38,800 nucleotides of DNA from Myxococcota bacterium. GTDB lineage: Bacteria > Myxococcota_A > Polyangia > Polyangiales > JANWZI01. A program made the position numbers and the translations under genes. Where the stretch lies: the NCBI GenBank assembly GCA_025054695.1, contig JANWZI010000031.1, positions 1-38,800 on the forward strand, written 5' to 3'. A model generated the notes under the pieces. It was not told where the DNA came from. It made no database searches and saw nothing but the letters and a program-made list of their open reading frames with translations. Below, one piece after another: positions 19,098 to 26,633 of this stretch; position 1 is the first letter of the stretch; each line of letters starts with the position of its first letter.

Positions 19098-21404
19098 ATG
19101 CGATACGTGCTCGAGGGAGCGAGCAGTCGACTCGCGGTCGGGGTGGCGGTGCTCCTGGGCGCCCTCCTCGCGAGGTCCGGACCGCTTCTGGGCGCGCCGG
19201 GCGTCGAGAGCGCGCTCGTCATGGGCGTCGTGCTGCCCCCATTCGTAGCGGCTGCGGCCGCGGCACGTGTGGTCCGCGTCCGGCGACGCGGGCTGAACCG
19301 TTCCGTGGGACGCTTGATGCGCGAAGCAAGCGGCACGGCCCTGCTCACCGTCGTCGCGGCCACGGCGAGTCTTGGAATCGTCCCCTCGAACGCCCCGTGG
19401 TGCGATCCGTTCGAGGGGCTGGGCTACGTCGCCATGGGTCCCGGCGTGGGGGCGGTGCTCGCGGCATGGGCCGGTGTGGCAACGGGTCTGGTACTGCGGC
19501 GCCGCGCACTCGCCGTCGGGCTCGCGGCTCTGGTTCCCGTCGCCTCGGCCGTCGCCTCCGTCGCGGGGATCTGGGCGACGCCGGCCGTGTTCGCGTACGA
19601 CGTGTTCGCAGGCTGGTTTCCGGGCCCCTTGCTCGATCGTGCCCTGGACTGGCCCGCCCCGTACCTGCCGTTCCGCCTCCTGTGCGTCGTCGGCACGGCG
19701 GGCATTCTGTGCCTCGTGGCCGCGTTCGCCCCTCGCTCGTGCATCTGGACCGGACACAGCTCGCGACGACCCATGCTGGCGGTCGCTGGCCTCGTGCTGA
19801 CGGGGGCGGCGCTGCTCGGCGAATGGCACGGCGCGCGTCTCGGTCACCGCAGCCACCGCGCCGGAATCGTCGAGCGGCTCGGCGCCACCGCGCACGGACG
19901 CCGCTGCACCGTGCACGCCCCGCGCGAGCTCCGCGGCGACGACATCGCGCGCCTGGTCGAGGACTGCGACTTCCGGGTCGAACAGATGGAGTCCCGTCTC
20001 GGAGTCGCAGGCACCGGACGCATCGTCGCGTTTGTGTTCCGCGACGCGGACGAAAAGCGCGCGGCGATGGGTGCGGGACCGACGCACGTCGCCAAGCCAT
20101 GGCGGCGTGAGGTCTACCTCCAACTCGCCCCGTGGCCGCATCCGCTGCTCGCACACGAGGTGGCCCACGTCGTCGCGGCGCGCGTGGCGCGTGGCCCGTT
20201 CGGCGTTTCGGGCACGCTCGGCGGATGGATCCCCGCGCCGGGGCTCATCGAGGGCCTTGCCGTCGCGCTCGCGTGGGACGAGCACGACGGGCTCAGTCCC
20301 CACCAATGGGCAGCGGCCCTGCTCGCGCTCGGGCGGGTACCGCCCGTCGAGCGGCTCTTCGGCGTCGGCTTCCTCGCGCAGCCGCCCCGCGACGCGTACA
20401 CGCTGTCCGGCAGCTTCGTGCGCTGGCTCCTCGATCGGCGCGGCCCGGCGGCGGTGCGCGCGCTGTACCGAGAGGCCGACCCCTGGCGCGCGCTCGGCGA
20501 GAGCTGGAGCGCGCTCGAGCGCGACTGGCAGGCGTTCCTCGCGCGGATCGAGCTGCCGCCCGGCGCCCTCGATCGGGCGCGCGATCGATTCGCGCAGCGC
20601 GCGCTGTTCTCCACGCGATGTCCCCGCACGATCGCGCGACTCGAAGAGCTTTTGGCCGAGGACCTCGCCGTGGACGACGTGGATCGCGCATCGCAGCGTT
20701 GTGAACGCCTGCTCACGATCGAGCCGCAACACGGCGCCGCCCGCGTCCAGCGCGTCGCGCTGCTCGCACGCCGCGGCCGAGTGGATCTCGCGCAGACGGA
20801 GCTCGCCCGCCTCGAACGCGAGGGGCTTCCCGCCGCCTCGCTCGCCCACGCCCTTGCGGCCATCGGGGACGCGCACGCACGCCGTGGAAGGCTCGAGCAA
20901 GCCGCCGGACGCTACCGGCGCATCCTCGAGCTGCCCGTGGGCGCCGAGCCGCTGCGCCTGGCCGAGCTACGGCTCGCCTCCCTTCGCGTCGCACCCGACG
21001 TGCGCGCGGAGCTGCTCGACGTGCTGCAACGTCCCGGCGACGCCACCCCGGCTCGCTTGCTCGATCTCGCCGCCCGCTGGCGCGCGGCCGACGGAACCGG
21101 AATCGGGGACTATCTCGAAGCGCGCCAGCTCGAAGTCGCAGGTTCGATGCGTCGTGCGGCCGACGGTTATAGCCGAGCGCTCGAGCGCGGGTTGCCGGGT
21201 CGAGAGCTGATGCGAGAGGCCGAACGTCGCCGGGCCACTTGCCTGACGGCGGCCGGAGCGCTCGACGAAGCGTCTCGGATCTGGAGCCGGATCGCCGAGG
21301 AGGCACCCGAGGAAGGAACGGCGACGGCGAGGGATTTCCTCGAGCGGATCGGCTGGCTGCGGACCCATCGGGCCACGGGCGTGCTCAGCTCTCCGGACGC
21401 TTGA
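19098..21404 (+). CDS. Membrane-anchored HExxH metallopeptidase-like protein with TPR-type C-terminus
   Basis: A 768-residue protein. About 220 N-terminal residues contain six or seven hydrophobic segments. A gluzincin-like domain follows, with H353-E354-x-x-H357 in LLAHEVAHVVAARVA and a likely third zinc ligand, E385 (PGLIEGLAVALAW), 28 residues later. This spacing fits the peptidase MA-type families. From about residue 510 the chain is all helical with repeated Ala/Leu/Arg motifs (AAGRYRRILELP, AADGYSRALERG) typical of TPRs. I know no named homologue with this order. The substrate is unknown; membrane-protein quality control is a guess. No strong ribosome site precedes ATG 19098. Its 3' end overlaps the converging exbD gene by 20 bases. 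Confidence 0.72.
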   Translation: MRYVLEGASSRLAVGVAVLLGALLARSGPLLGAPGVESALVMGVVLPPFVAAAAAARVVRVRRRGLNRSVGRLMREASGTALLTVVAATASLGIVPSNAPWCDPFEGLGYVAMGPGVGAVLAAWAGVATGLVLRRRALAVGLAALVPVASAVASVAGIWATPAVFAYDVFAGWFPGPLLDRALDWPAPYLPFRLLCVVGTAGILCLVAAFAPRSCIWTGHSSRRPMLAVAGLVLTGAALLGEWHGARLGHRSHRAGIVERLGATAHGRRCTVHAPRELRGDDIARLVEDCDFRVEQMESRLGVAGTGRIVAFVFRDADEKRAAMGAGPTHVAKPWRREVYLQLAPWPHPLLAHEVAHVVAARVARGPFGVSGTLGGWIPAPGLIEGLAVALAWDEHDGLSPHQWAAALLALGRVPPVERLFGVGFLAQPPRDAYTLSGSFVRWLLDRRGPAAVRALYREADPWRALGESWSALERDWQAFLARIELPPGALDRARDRFAQRALFSTRCPRTIARLEELLAEDLAVDDVDRASQRCERLLTIEPQHGAARVQRVALLARRGRVDLAQTELARLEREGLPAASLAHALAAIGDAHARRGRLEQAAGRYRRILELPVGAEPLRLAELRLASLRVAPDVRAELLDVLQRPGDATPARLLDLAARWRAADGTGIGDYLEARQLEVAGSMRRAADGYSRALERGLPGRELMREAERRRATCLTAAGALDEASRIWSRIAEEAPEEGTATARDFLERIGWLRTHRATGVLSSPDA

Positions 21405-21954
21405 GGACGACGAACCGCATGACGTTGAACTCCGCCTGACCAAGCGTGTACATCACCTCAGAGAGCGTCCGGAACGGCGTGCGGTAGTCCGCGATGATCT
21501 GCACGTCCCCGCGGAACGGGCGGTTGCGCGGATCGATGCGCTCGATCGCTTTGAGCCGGTCCCGGTGCTCCTGCATCTTCGTGTGCAGGCGTGAAATGAG
21601 GAAGCTTGTGCTTCCCCCCTGCTTGTCCGCCGGATCGACCTGGCCGTTGCGCAGGTCGACGACGTGCTGCCCGTTGACGAGGATGTTCGTGGCCGAGATC
21701 TGGATCGTGACGGCTTCCTGGACGGGATCGAGTGAAGCCGAGTAGGGAATCTGCAGCTCCTCGCTCTGGACGAACTTCGCGGACTCCGTGGCGAACTGCA
21801 TGATGAGAAAGACGAGGAGGATCGTCATCATATCCATCATCGGATAGATGTTGAGGAAATTCTCCTCGTGCGGCGGAATCCGGCGCAGCTTGCGGCGGAT
21901 CAGGGCCTTGACCTGCCCCATCGTTGCCTTCTGCTTTGCGCCTGCTTCCGTCAT
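21385..21954 (-). CDS. ExbD/TolR family protein (minus set, second copy)
   Basis: A 189-residue protein with one TM segment near residues 35-55 (LNIYPMMDMMTILLVFLIM), holding the Asp that carries protons in the ExbB-ExbD/TolQ-TolR/MotAB channel family. A periplasmic domain follows (QIPYSASLD, ending MYTLGQAEFNVMRFVVLKR). ATG 21954 is preceded by AAAGGAG, which overlaps the TAA of the upstream exbD. It is the third gene of exbB-exbD-exbD. Having two different ExbD-type subunits per ExbB matches the arrangement of the Myxococcus AglRQS gliding motor, as well as some Tol or Exb operons. Confidence 0.92.
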   Translation of the reverse strand: MTEAGAKQKATMGQVKALIRRKLRRIPPHEENFLNIYPMMDMMTILLVFLIMQFATESAKFVQSEELQIPYSASLDPVQEAVTIQISATNILVNGQHVVDLRNGQVDPADKQGGSTSFLISRLHTKMQEHRDRLKAIERIDPRNRPFRGDVQIIADYRTPFRTLSEVMYTLGQAEFNVMRFVVLKRPES

Positions 21955-21972
21955 CGCGCCCCGCTGGCTCCT

Positions 21973-22590
21973 TTAGCGTACGCCCGCCGCGAGCAACACA
22001 TCGCGGAACAGCTCCTGCCGCCGACCACTCGCATCGCGGCGGAAACGCACGGCGTCCATTGCTGCGACGAAGTCCCCATATTGCACTAGAGGATCGGCCG
22101 TCAGCGTCACCTGGTTTTCGTCCGGGTACTCGGACTTGACGCGCTGCAGGCACTCGCCGAGTGCCGCCCAGTCGTATTGCAGCTCCATACGGGGCGGTGC
22201 GACCGGCCGGCCATCCCGCTCGGTGACCGGCAGCGGCCGACGCGGCACCGTGATGACCGCACCGCCCGCAACGCGGTCGCAACCCGGCGCGAGCTTGCCG
22301 CCACTGCCAGTCACGATGATCCCCTCGGTCGCCACGACGACTGTGAGGTTGAGACCCTGGGGGCCGGCGGCTCCGCGAGCCCCCCCACGCCGCTGCGCGG
22401 GAAGCTGGGTACTCAACTCGACGACCTGAAGGATTACCGTGGTCGTCATGAGCAGGAACATGATGAGATTGACCACGACGTCGAGGAACGGAACGATGTT
22501 CAGCTCCCCGACCATCTCCGACGGGTCGAGGTCGTGAACCTTGGTCCGCTTGCGGACGTACTGCCGCTGCGCGGGCGTCAGCTCGGCCAT
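21973..22590 (-). CDS. ExbD/TolR family protein (minus set, first copy)
   Basis: A 205-residue protein with a cytoplasmic start of about 28 residues. One TM segment contains the proton-path Asp (NIVPFLDVVVNLIMFLLM, Asp near residue 36). The periplasmic domain includes LNLTVVVATEGIIV and ends FVAAMDAVRF and a short tail. An Arg/Gly-rich stretch after the TM (QRRGGARGAAGPQG) is unusual. I chose ATG 22590 (MAELTPAQRQYV). The gene lies 14 bases after exbB and 18 before the second exbD. Confidence 0.92.
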   Translation of the reverse strand: MAELTPAQRQYVRKRTKVHDLDPSEMVGELNIVPFLDVVVNLIMFLLMTTTVILQVVELSTQLPAQRRGGARGAAGPQGLNLTVVVATEGIIVTGSGGKLAPGCDRVAGGAVITVPRRPLPVTERDGRPVAPPRMELQYDWAALGECLQRVKSEYPDENQVTLTADPLVQYGDFVAAMDAVRFRRDASGRRQELFRDVLLAAGVR

Positions 22591-22604
22591 GGGTTGAGCC
22601 CCGC

Positions 22605-23261
22605 TCAGCCTCCCTGACGTCGGAGCAAGAGTAGGTTCTCGAGCTTCATCGTCGACTTCTCGAGCTCCTGCTTCTGACGCTTGGCCATCGCGTGCAGCAC
22701 GAGGTGCGCGATCATGCAGATGACGGCGATGAGCAACCCAAGGGCCGTGTTCCACATGGCCTCCGAGATACCCGCCGACAGAAACTTGGAGCGGTCCTCG
22801 GGGTTGGCGTTCGCTACGGCCGCGAAGGCCTTGATGAGGCCCGAGATCGTGCCGAGCAGCCCGATGAGCGTCGCGATGTTGGCGAGCGACCAGAGCGCCC
22901 CGATGCGCTTTTCGAGGTCGGGCACGACCTCGCTGAGGCGCTCTTCCATGGACGCGATCACCGCCTCCTCGCCGCGGTTGACCTGCGTCAGACCGGCCTT
23001 GACCACCTGGAGCAGAGGCAGCGGCTCCGCCTCGCACAGCTTGATCGCCCGGTCGATGTTCCCCGCCTGAACGAGCTTGCGAATCTGACTCATGAACTCG
23101 GAAGCGTTCACGCGGTACTTGGTCAAGATGTAGACGGTCCGTTCAAGGATGATCGCGATGACGAACGCGAAGACGAAGAGGTTGACGAAAGAGAACGGAG
23201 CCCCGTCCACCATCGCCTGCCAGATCTTTCCGAGGAACGAGTCATGCGTCGTGGGTTGCAT
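22605..23261 (-). CDS. ExbB/TolQ/MotA family proton channel protein (minus set)
   Basis: A 218-residue inner-membrane protein with three TM segments at about residues 22-42, 122-145 and 165-190. Family motifs are ERTVYIL after TM1, the cytoplasmic helix region with KAGLTQVNRG, IATLIGLLGTISGLIKAF in TM2, and ISEAMWNTALGLLIAV in TM3, with the channel Thr residues. It forms a pentameric proton channel around ExbD-type dimers. ATG 23261 has AAGGAG at 9 bases. It heads the minus-strand exbB-exbD-exbD set and is driven from the divergent spacer at 23262-23688. Confidence 0.93.
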   Translation of the reverse strand: MQPTTHDSFLGKIWQAMVDGAPFSFVNLFVFAFVIAIILERTVYILTKYRVNASEFMSQIRKLVQAGNIDRAIKLCEAEPLPLLQVVKAGLTQVNRGEEAVIASMEERLSEVVPDLEKRIGALWSLANIATLIGLLGTISGLIKAFAAVANANPEDRSKFLSAGISEAMWNTALGLLIAVICMIAHLVLHAMAKRQKQELEKSTMKLENLLLLRRQGG

Positions 23262-23398
23262 CTCGTCAGGCTCCTTCGAATCGCGTCGTGGGGAAAATCC
23301 GAGTCGGCGCCCGCGTCATCCGACGTACGACCCCGTGCTGACGCACGAGGTCTGCACCGACCGCCCGTCGCCGTTTTCCAGCCTCGACGCTGGGGCGG

Positions 23399-23428
23399 AC
23401 CCTACACCGCACCGTTCCGTCTTGTCAA
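23399..23428 (-). promoter_or_regulatory. Sigma-70-type promoter for minus-strand exbB set
   Basis: On the minus strand a consensus TTGACA (23428-23423) is followed after 18 bases by TAGGGT (23404-23399), which keeps the three most important -10 positions. The transcript would start near 23392 and run about 130 bases before exbB at 23261. Confidence 0.55.
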
Positions 23429-23504
23429 CGCGCGCACCGACCGGTTCGGACTGCGATGGCAGCTTCATCGGTGGGCCTGCGTCGGTCGCGGTCGATGGAC
23501 CCCG

Positions 23505-23532
23505 TTGACACCCCATGGCCCGCCTGTATTAT
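23505..23532 (+). promoter_or_regulatory. Sigma-70-type promoter for plus-strand exbB set
   Basis: Consensus TTGACA (23505-23510), a 16-base spacer and TATTAT (23527-23532) make the strongest promoter in the window. It is oriented toward exbB at 23689 and predicts a leader of about 150 bases. Confidence 0.7.
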
Positions 23533-23688
23533 CCCCGTTGCTCTCGGACGATGCATGGCCTGGCGGACGCGCGCACGGAACAGCGGTACGTTGTCCTTCG
23601 GGCGCGCCCACGCGAGCAAGTGAAGCAACGATCGGGTACGTCGAGCGGCTCGAGGGCAGCCGCAATTCGGATCAGGAGGACGTGAGCG

Positions 23689-24342
23689 ATGTCGACGTTG
23701 GCGCACCACTTCGAGGAAGGCGGCTGGATGATGTGGGGGATCCTCTTCTGGCTCATCATCGCCGTGGGGGTCATCATCGAGCGCGCCGTGTATCTGTACC
23801 GCGCGTCCATCAACAAGGACGTGTTCCTCGCGACGATGCAGAAGTGCATTCTCGCGGGAGACATCGGACGCGCGGTCAAACTGTGCTCGGCCGCCAATGC
23901 CCCGCTCGCGCGCATCGTCAAGGCGGGACTCGTCAAGGTCAACCGGCCCGACGCCGAGGTGCAGGCCGCGATGGACGAAGCGGCGCTCCGCGAGCTGCCG
24001 CTCATCGAGAAGCGCACGGGCTACCTCGCGCTGCTCGCCAACCTCGCGATGCTGTCGGGCCTGCTCGGCACGGTTATCGGCCTCATCATCGCCTTCGGCG
24101 CGGTCGCGAACGCCGACGCCGCGAGCAAGGCGACGATGCTCGCGAAGGGAATCTCCGAGGCGATGAACTGCACCGCGTTCGGGTTGATGGCCGCGATCAT
24201 CGCTCTGATCGGCTTTGCCGTGCTCAACGGCAAAACGCAGGGGCTCATCGACGACATCAACGCGGCGACGGTCCAGGTGATGAACTTGGTCGTCAACAAC
24301 CGCAGCAAGGTCAACCTGCAGGGCGTGCCGCAGGCCGCCTGA
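23689..24342 (+). CDS. ExbB/TolQ/MotA family proton channel protein (plus set)
   Basis: A 217-residue protein with three TM segments at about residues 14-34, 113-135 and 160-185. Motifs are IIERAVYLYRA after TM1, MLSGLLGTVIGLIIAFGAVA in TM2, and ISEAMNCTAFGLMAAIIAL in TM3. It shares the overall plan of the minus-set ExbB but is clearly diverged, so the two sets are not a recent duplication. ATG 23689 has AGGAGG at 9 bases. It heads a four-gene unit exbB-exbD-exbD-unknown. Confidence 0.93.
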   Translation: MSTLAHHFEEGGWMMWGILFWLIIAVGVIIERAVYLYRASINKDVFLATMQKCILAGDIGRAVKLCSAANAPLARIVKAGLVKVNRPDAEVQAAMDEAALRELPLIEKRTGYLALLANLAMLSGLLGTVIGLIIAFGAVANADAASKATMLAKGISEAMNCTAFGLMAAIIALIGFAVLNGKTQGLIDDINAATVQVMNLVVNNRSKVNLQGVPQAA

Positions 24343-24358
24343 AGCGAACGGTGGAGCC

Positions 24359-24838
24359 ATGGGCGGGATCAACGTCGGCGGAGGCGGGCACGGCGGCAAG
24401 AAGCCACTCGACAGCGAGATCCCGCTCATCCCGTTCATCGACCTGCTGCTTTGCTGTGTGATGTTCCTGCTGGTCACGGCCGTCTGGAACCAGCTCGCCC
24501 GCATCAACGCCAATCAGCAGCAACCGGGCCAGCAGGCGCCGCAGGACGCGCCGCCGCAGGAACGGGACAAGCTTGTGCTCCAAATCCAGACCACGGGGTA
24601 CACGCTGGTGTCGACGGCGAGCGGCGACCGCACCGTGATCCCGAAGGTCGGGGACGCCTTCGACCAGGAAGGGCTGCGCAACAAGCTCATCGAGCGACGC
24701 CAGCTCGACAGAAACCGGCGCGACATCATCGTGGCGCCCGAGGACGGGGTGCTGTACGCCGACGTGGTCGCCGCGATGGACATCGTCGTGGGCGAGGGAT
24801 TCCGCGACATGTCGCTGTCCGACGGGGCGGCCTTGTAG
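24359..24838 (+). CDS. ExbD/TolR family protein (plus set, first copy)
   Basis: A 159-residue protein with a Gly-rich start (MGGINVGGGGHGGKKPLDSE) and one TM segment with the proton-path Asp (IPLIPFIDLLLCCVMFLLVT, Asp near residue 30). A Gln/Pro-rich linker and a short periplasmic domain ending DVVAAMDIVVGEGFRDMSL follow. It begins 16 bases after exbB. The Gly-rich N-terminus of about 20 residues is unlike the other three ExbD proteins here. Confidence 0.92.
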   Translation: MGGINVGGGGHGGKKPLDSEIPLIPFIDLLLCCVMFLLVTAVWNQLARINANQQQPGQQAPQDAPPQERDKLVLQIQTTGYTLVSTASGDRTVIPKVGDAFDQEGLRNKLIERRQLDRNRRDIIVAPEDGVLYADVVAAMDIVVGEGFRDMSLSDGAAL

Positions 24839-24862
24839 CCGCGGAAGGAGGCCCGGTTCCCC

Positions 24863-25408
24863 ATGCCCGTGCACAAGCCCGGCCGTGTGCTGCTGCACCA
24901 CCTGCCGCTCAAGTTCGTCCGCAATCGCGTATCCGGTCAGGGGCGCAAGCCGGTCGACCTTTCGATCCCGCTCGTGCCCTTCATCGACTTCCTGATCGTC
25001 CTGGTCGTCTTCCTGCTCATGTCGTTCAGTGCGAGCGGCGAGCTGCTCGCGCAGCAGCCCAACCTGCGCATGCCGGACGCGACGAACGTCGCCGAGCTCG
25101 AGATCGCGCCGATCATCGCCATCAACCCGCAGGTCGTCACGCTCGACGGGCGTCGGATGGCCGACACCCAGACGCTGGCGGCCAATCCGCAGATGGAGCG
25201 GATCGAGCAGCTCATTCAGGATCTCGAGACGCTGAAGCGCAACTGGAGCATCCTGCATCCCAACGAGACGTTCCGTGGGGACGTCATCATTCAGGCGGAC
25301 CGGAACATCGACTTCCGCGTGATCAAGAAGGTGATGTTCTCGGCCGCGCAGGCCGGCTACGCGAACGTCAACTTCGCGGTCAACCGTCGCGGCGGCCCGA
25401 GTCAGTGA
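24863..25408 (+). CDS. ExbD/TolR family protein (plus set, second copy)
   Basis: A 181-residue protein with a basic cytoplasmic start of about 32 residues and one TM segment with the conserved Asp (IPLVPFIDFLIVLVVFLLM). A periplasmic domain follows, with GDVIIQADRNIDFRVIKKVM near the end, the usual TolR-type closing helix. AAGGAGG lies 11 bases before ATG 24863. The 24-base gap to the previous exbD supports one operon. It resembles the minus-set exbD at 21385 in overall pattern (FRGDVQIIADYRTPFRTLSEVM there), suggesting that each set has the same two subunit types. Confidence 0.92.
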   Translation: MPVHKPGRVLLHHLPLKFVRNRVSGQGRKPVDLSIPLVPFIDFLIVLVVFLLMSFSASGELLAQQPNLRMPDATNVAELEIAPIIAINPQVVTLDGRRMADTQTLAANPQMERIEQLIQDLETLKRNWSILHPNETFRGDVIIQADRNIDFRVIKKVMFSAAQAGYANVNFAVNRRGGPSQ

Positions 25409-25453
25409 CCGAGCCGGCTCGACGCCGCGCGACGAGAACCGGAGCGAGCGGGC

Positions 25454-26434
25454 ATGAGCGACGAACGGCTCGCGCCCGCGACACCGGTCGACGACGCTGA
25501 GGCGCGCGCGTACGCGCCGCGGCTGCCGTGGCGCGTGGTGGGTTTCGCCGTGCTCGTCCTCGCGAGCCTGGGCTCGATCCTGTTTTGGCGGGAAAGGGAG
25601 CAACGAGAGGACCTGCGCGCGCGCATTCTCGAGGCGTACGATCGATCGGTGGCACCGATCGCGGTGCGCCAGCGAGCGTTTCGCGACCGCATCGAAGGGT
25701 GGATTCGCCAGGCGGCCTCGAGGCGCCCGGAACGCCGGGTCGATCCGCGCCTGCGCATCTCCGCCCTCGGGCGTAGCGACGGCGTCTACCTGCGTCTGAC
25801 GGTCAAGGACACCGCGTCCGCTGCATCCATTGCAGCCGGTGCGCGCGCGATGGGCCCGGATGCCATCACGCGCTGTCTGGGGCTGGCCCCCACTTCGTTG
25901 CGGGGTCTGTACGCGCAGGACCGTCTGTTCGACCCGGCCTGGCGAAGCGCCGTCGAACGCGCGACCGGCACGATGCAGCTCCGTGTCCTCGAAGACGAGC
26001 TGTCGCGCCGGCTCCGCGTCGACCTTCCCAACGTCATCGGCGCGATGCGCGCACGCTGGTTTCTGTTCGTCCTGCAACGTGGCAAGCCACGACACACCGC
26101 GCCAATCGACGTCCATCTGTGGGATCTACGTGAGGGGACGCCCCTTCTCGCCGTCCGCACGCAGCCTGCGGGGATCCTCGTGCCCGTACGCGCCTCGTTC
26201 GAAGGAGCGCCTCCAACGCCTCCGCTCGTCCCACGGCCCGACTCGCCAGGCGCGCACGACTGCAGCATCGCGGCGCAGGTCAAGGAGCTGACGGGCGAGC
26301 CCGTGCTCCAGTTTGGCTCCACGTTCGACCACGAGCCCGCCCCCCAGGACGGCACAGCGAGCGAAGCGCCCGTGGCCGGCTCCTCCGCGACGCCGACGCC
26401 AGTCGACGAGCCGCCGGCGGGTCCCCAACGCTGA
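25454..26434 (+). CDS. Unknown single-pass membrane protein in motor operon
   Basis: A 326-residue protein I do not recognise. It has a cytoplasmic start of about 25 residues, one TM segment near 27-46 (VVGFAVLVLASLGSILFW), a charged helix (REREQREDLRARILEAYDRS), then a probably globular periplasmic part to about residue 275. A Pro/Ser/Thr-rich tail ends the chain. Two Cys residues (CLGL near 142, DCSI near 269) could pair in the periplasm. It follows exbD by 45 bases with GGAG upstream of ATG 25454, so it is probably a dedicated partner of the plus-set motor, in the position where TonB-, TolA- or Glt-like partners occur. The minus set has no counterpart in this window. Confidence 0.7.
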   Translation: MSDERLAPATPVDDAEARAYAPRLPWRVVGFAVLVLASLGSILFWREREQREDLRARILEAYDRSVAPIAVRQRAFRDRIEGWIRQAASRRPERRVDPRLRISALGRSDGVYLRLTVKDTASAASIAAGARAMGPDAITRCLGLAPTSLRGLYAQDRLFDPAWRSAVERATGTMQLRVLEDELSRRLRVDLPNVIGAMRARWFLFVLQRGKPRHTAPIDVHLWDLREGTPLLAVRTQPAGILVPVRASFEGAPPTPPLVPRPDSPGAHDCSIAAQVKELTGEPVLQFGSTFDHEPAPQDGTASEAPVAGSSATPTPVDEPPAGPQR

Positions 26435-26480
26435 GCGCGGCGGTCACGTTGGTCGAAGTGGTCGAGGCGTGTCGCCGGCC

Positions 26481-26606
26481 CAAGACCGAATCCGACTCCG
26501 AGCACGAGCCCGAGTCCGAGACAGAGTCCGAGTCCGAATCGGGCCCCGATTCCGAGGCAGAGTCCGAAGCCGAAACCGAATCCGAGACCGGGTCCGAAGC
26601 CGGAGC
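26481..26606 (+). repeat. Degenerate 6-bp tandem array 5, about 21 units
   Basis: This fills most of the 199-base gap between the convergent unknown gene (plus, ends 26434) and tatM (minus, ends 26634). Units include GAATCC, GACTCC, GAGTCC and GAGCCC, with drifted GAAGCC, GAAACC and GATTCC. It starts 46 bases after the plus-strand stop and ends 27 bases before the minus-strand stop. No intrinsic terminator was seen for either unit. Confidence 0.93.
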
Positions 26607-26633
26607 GCCGCCCAGGCATCGCCGCGGTAGGCG

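Larger units (their letters stand above)
23262..23688. other. Divergent spacer between two ExbB-ExbD-ExbD sets (427 bp)
   Basis: This holds no gene and no 6-bp array, which is notable given how common the arrays are elsewhere. It contains one good promoter on each strand (listed separately) whose -35 boxes are 77 bases apart, so the two motor operons could be regulated together from here. The long plus-strand leader from about 23539 to 23688 (150 bases) shows no obvious RNA element. Confidence 0.7.
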
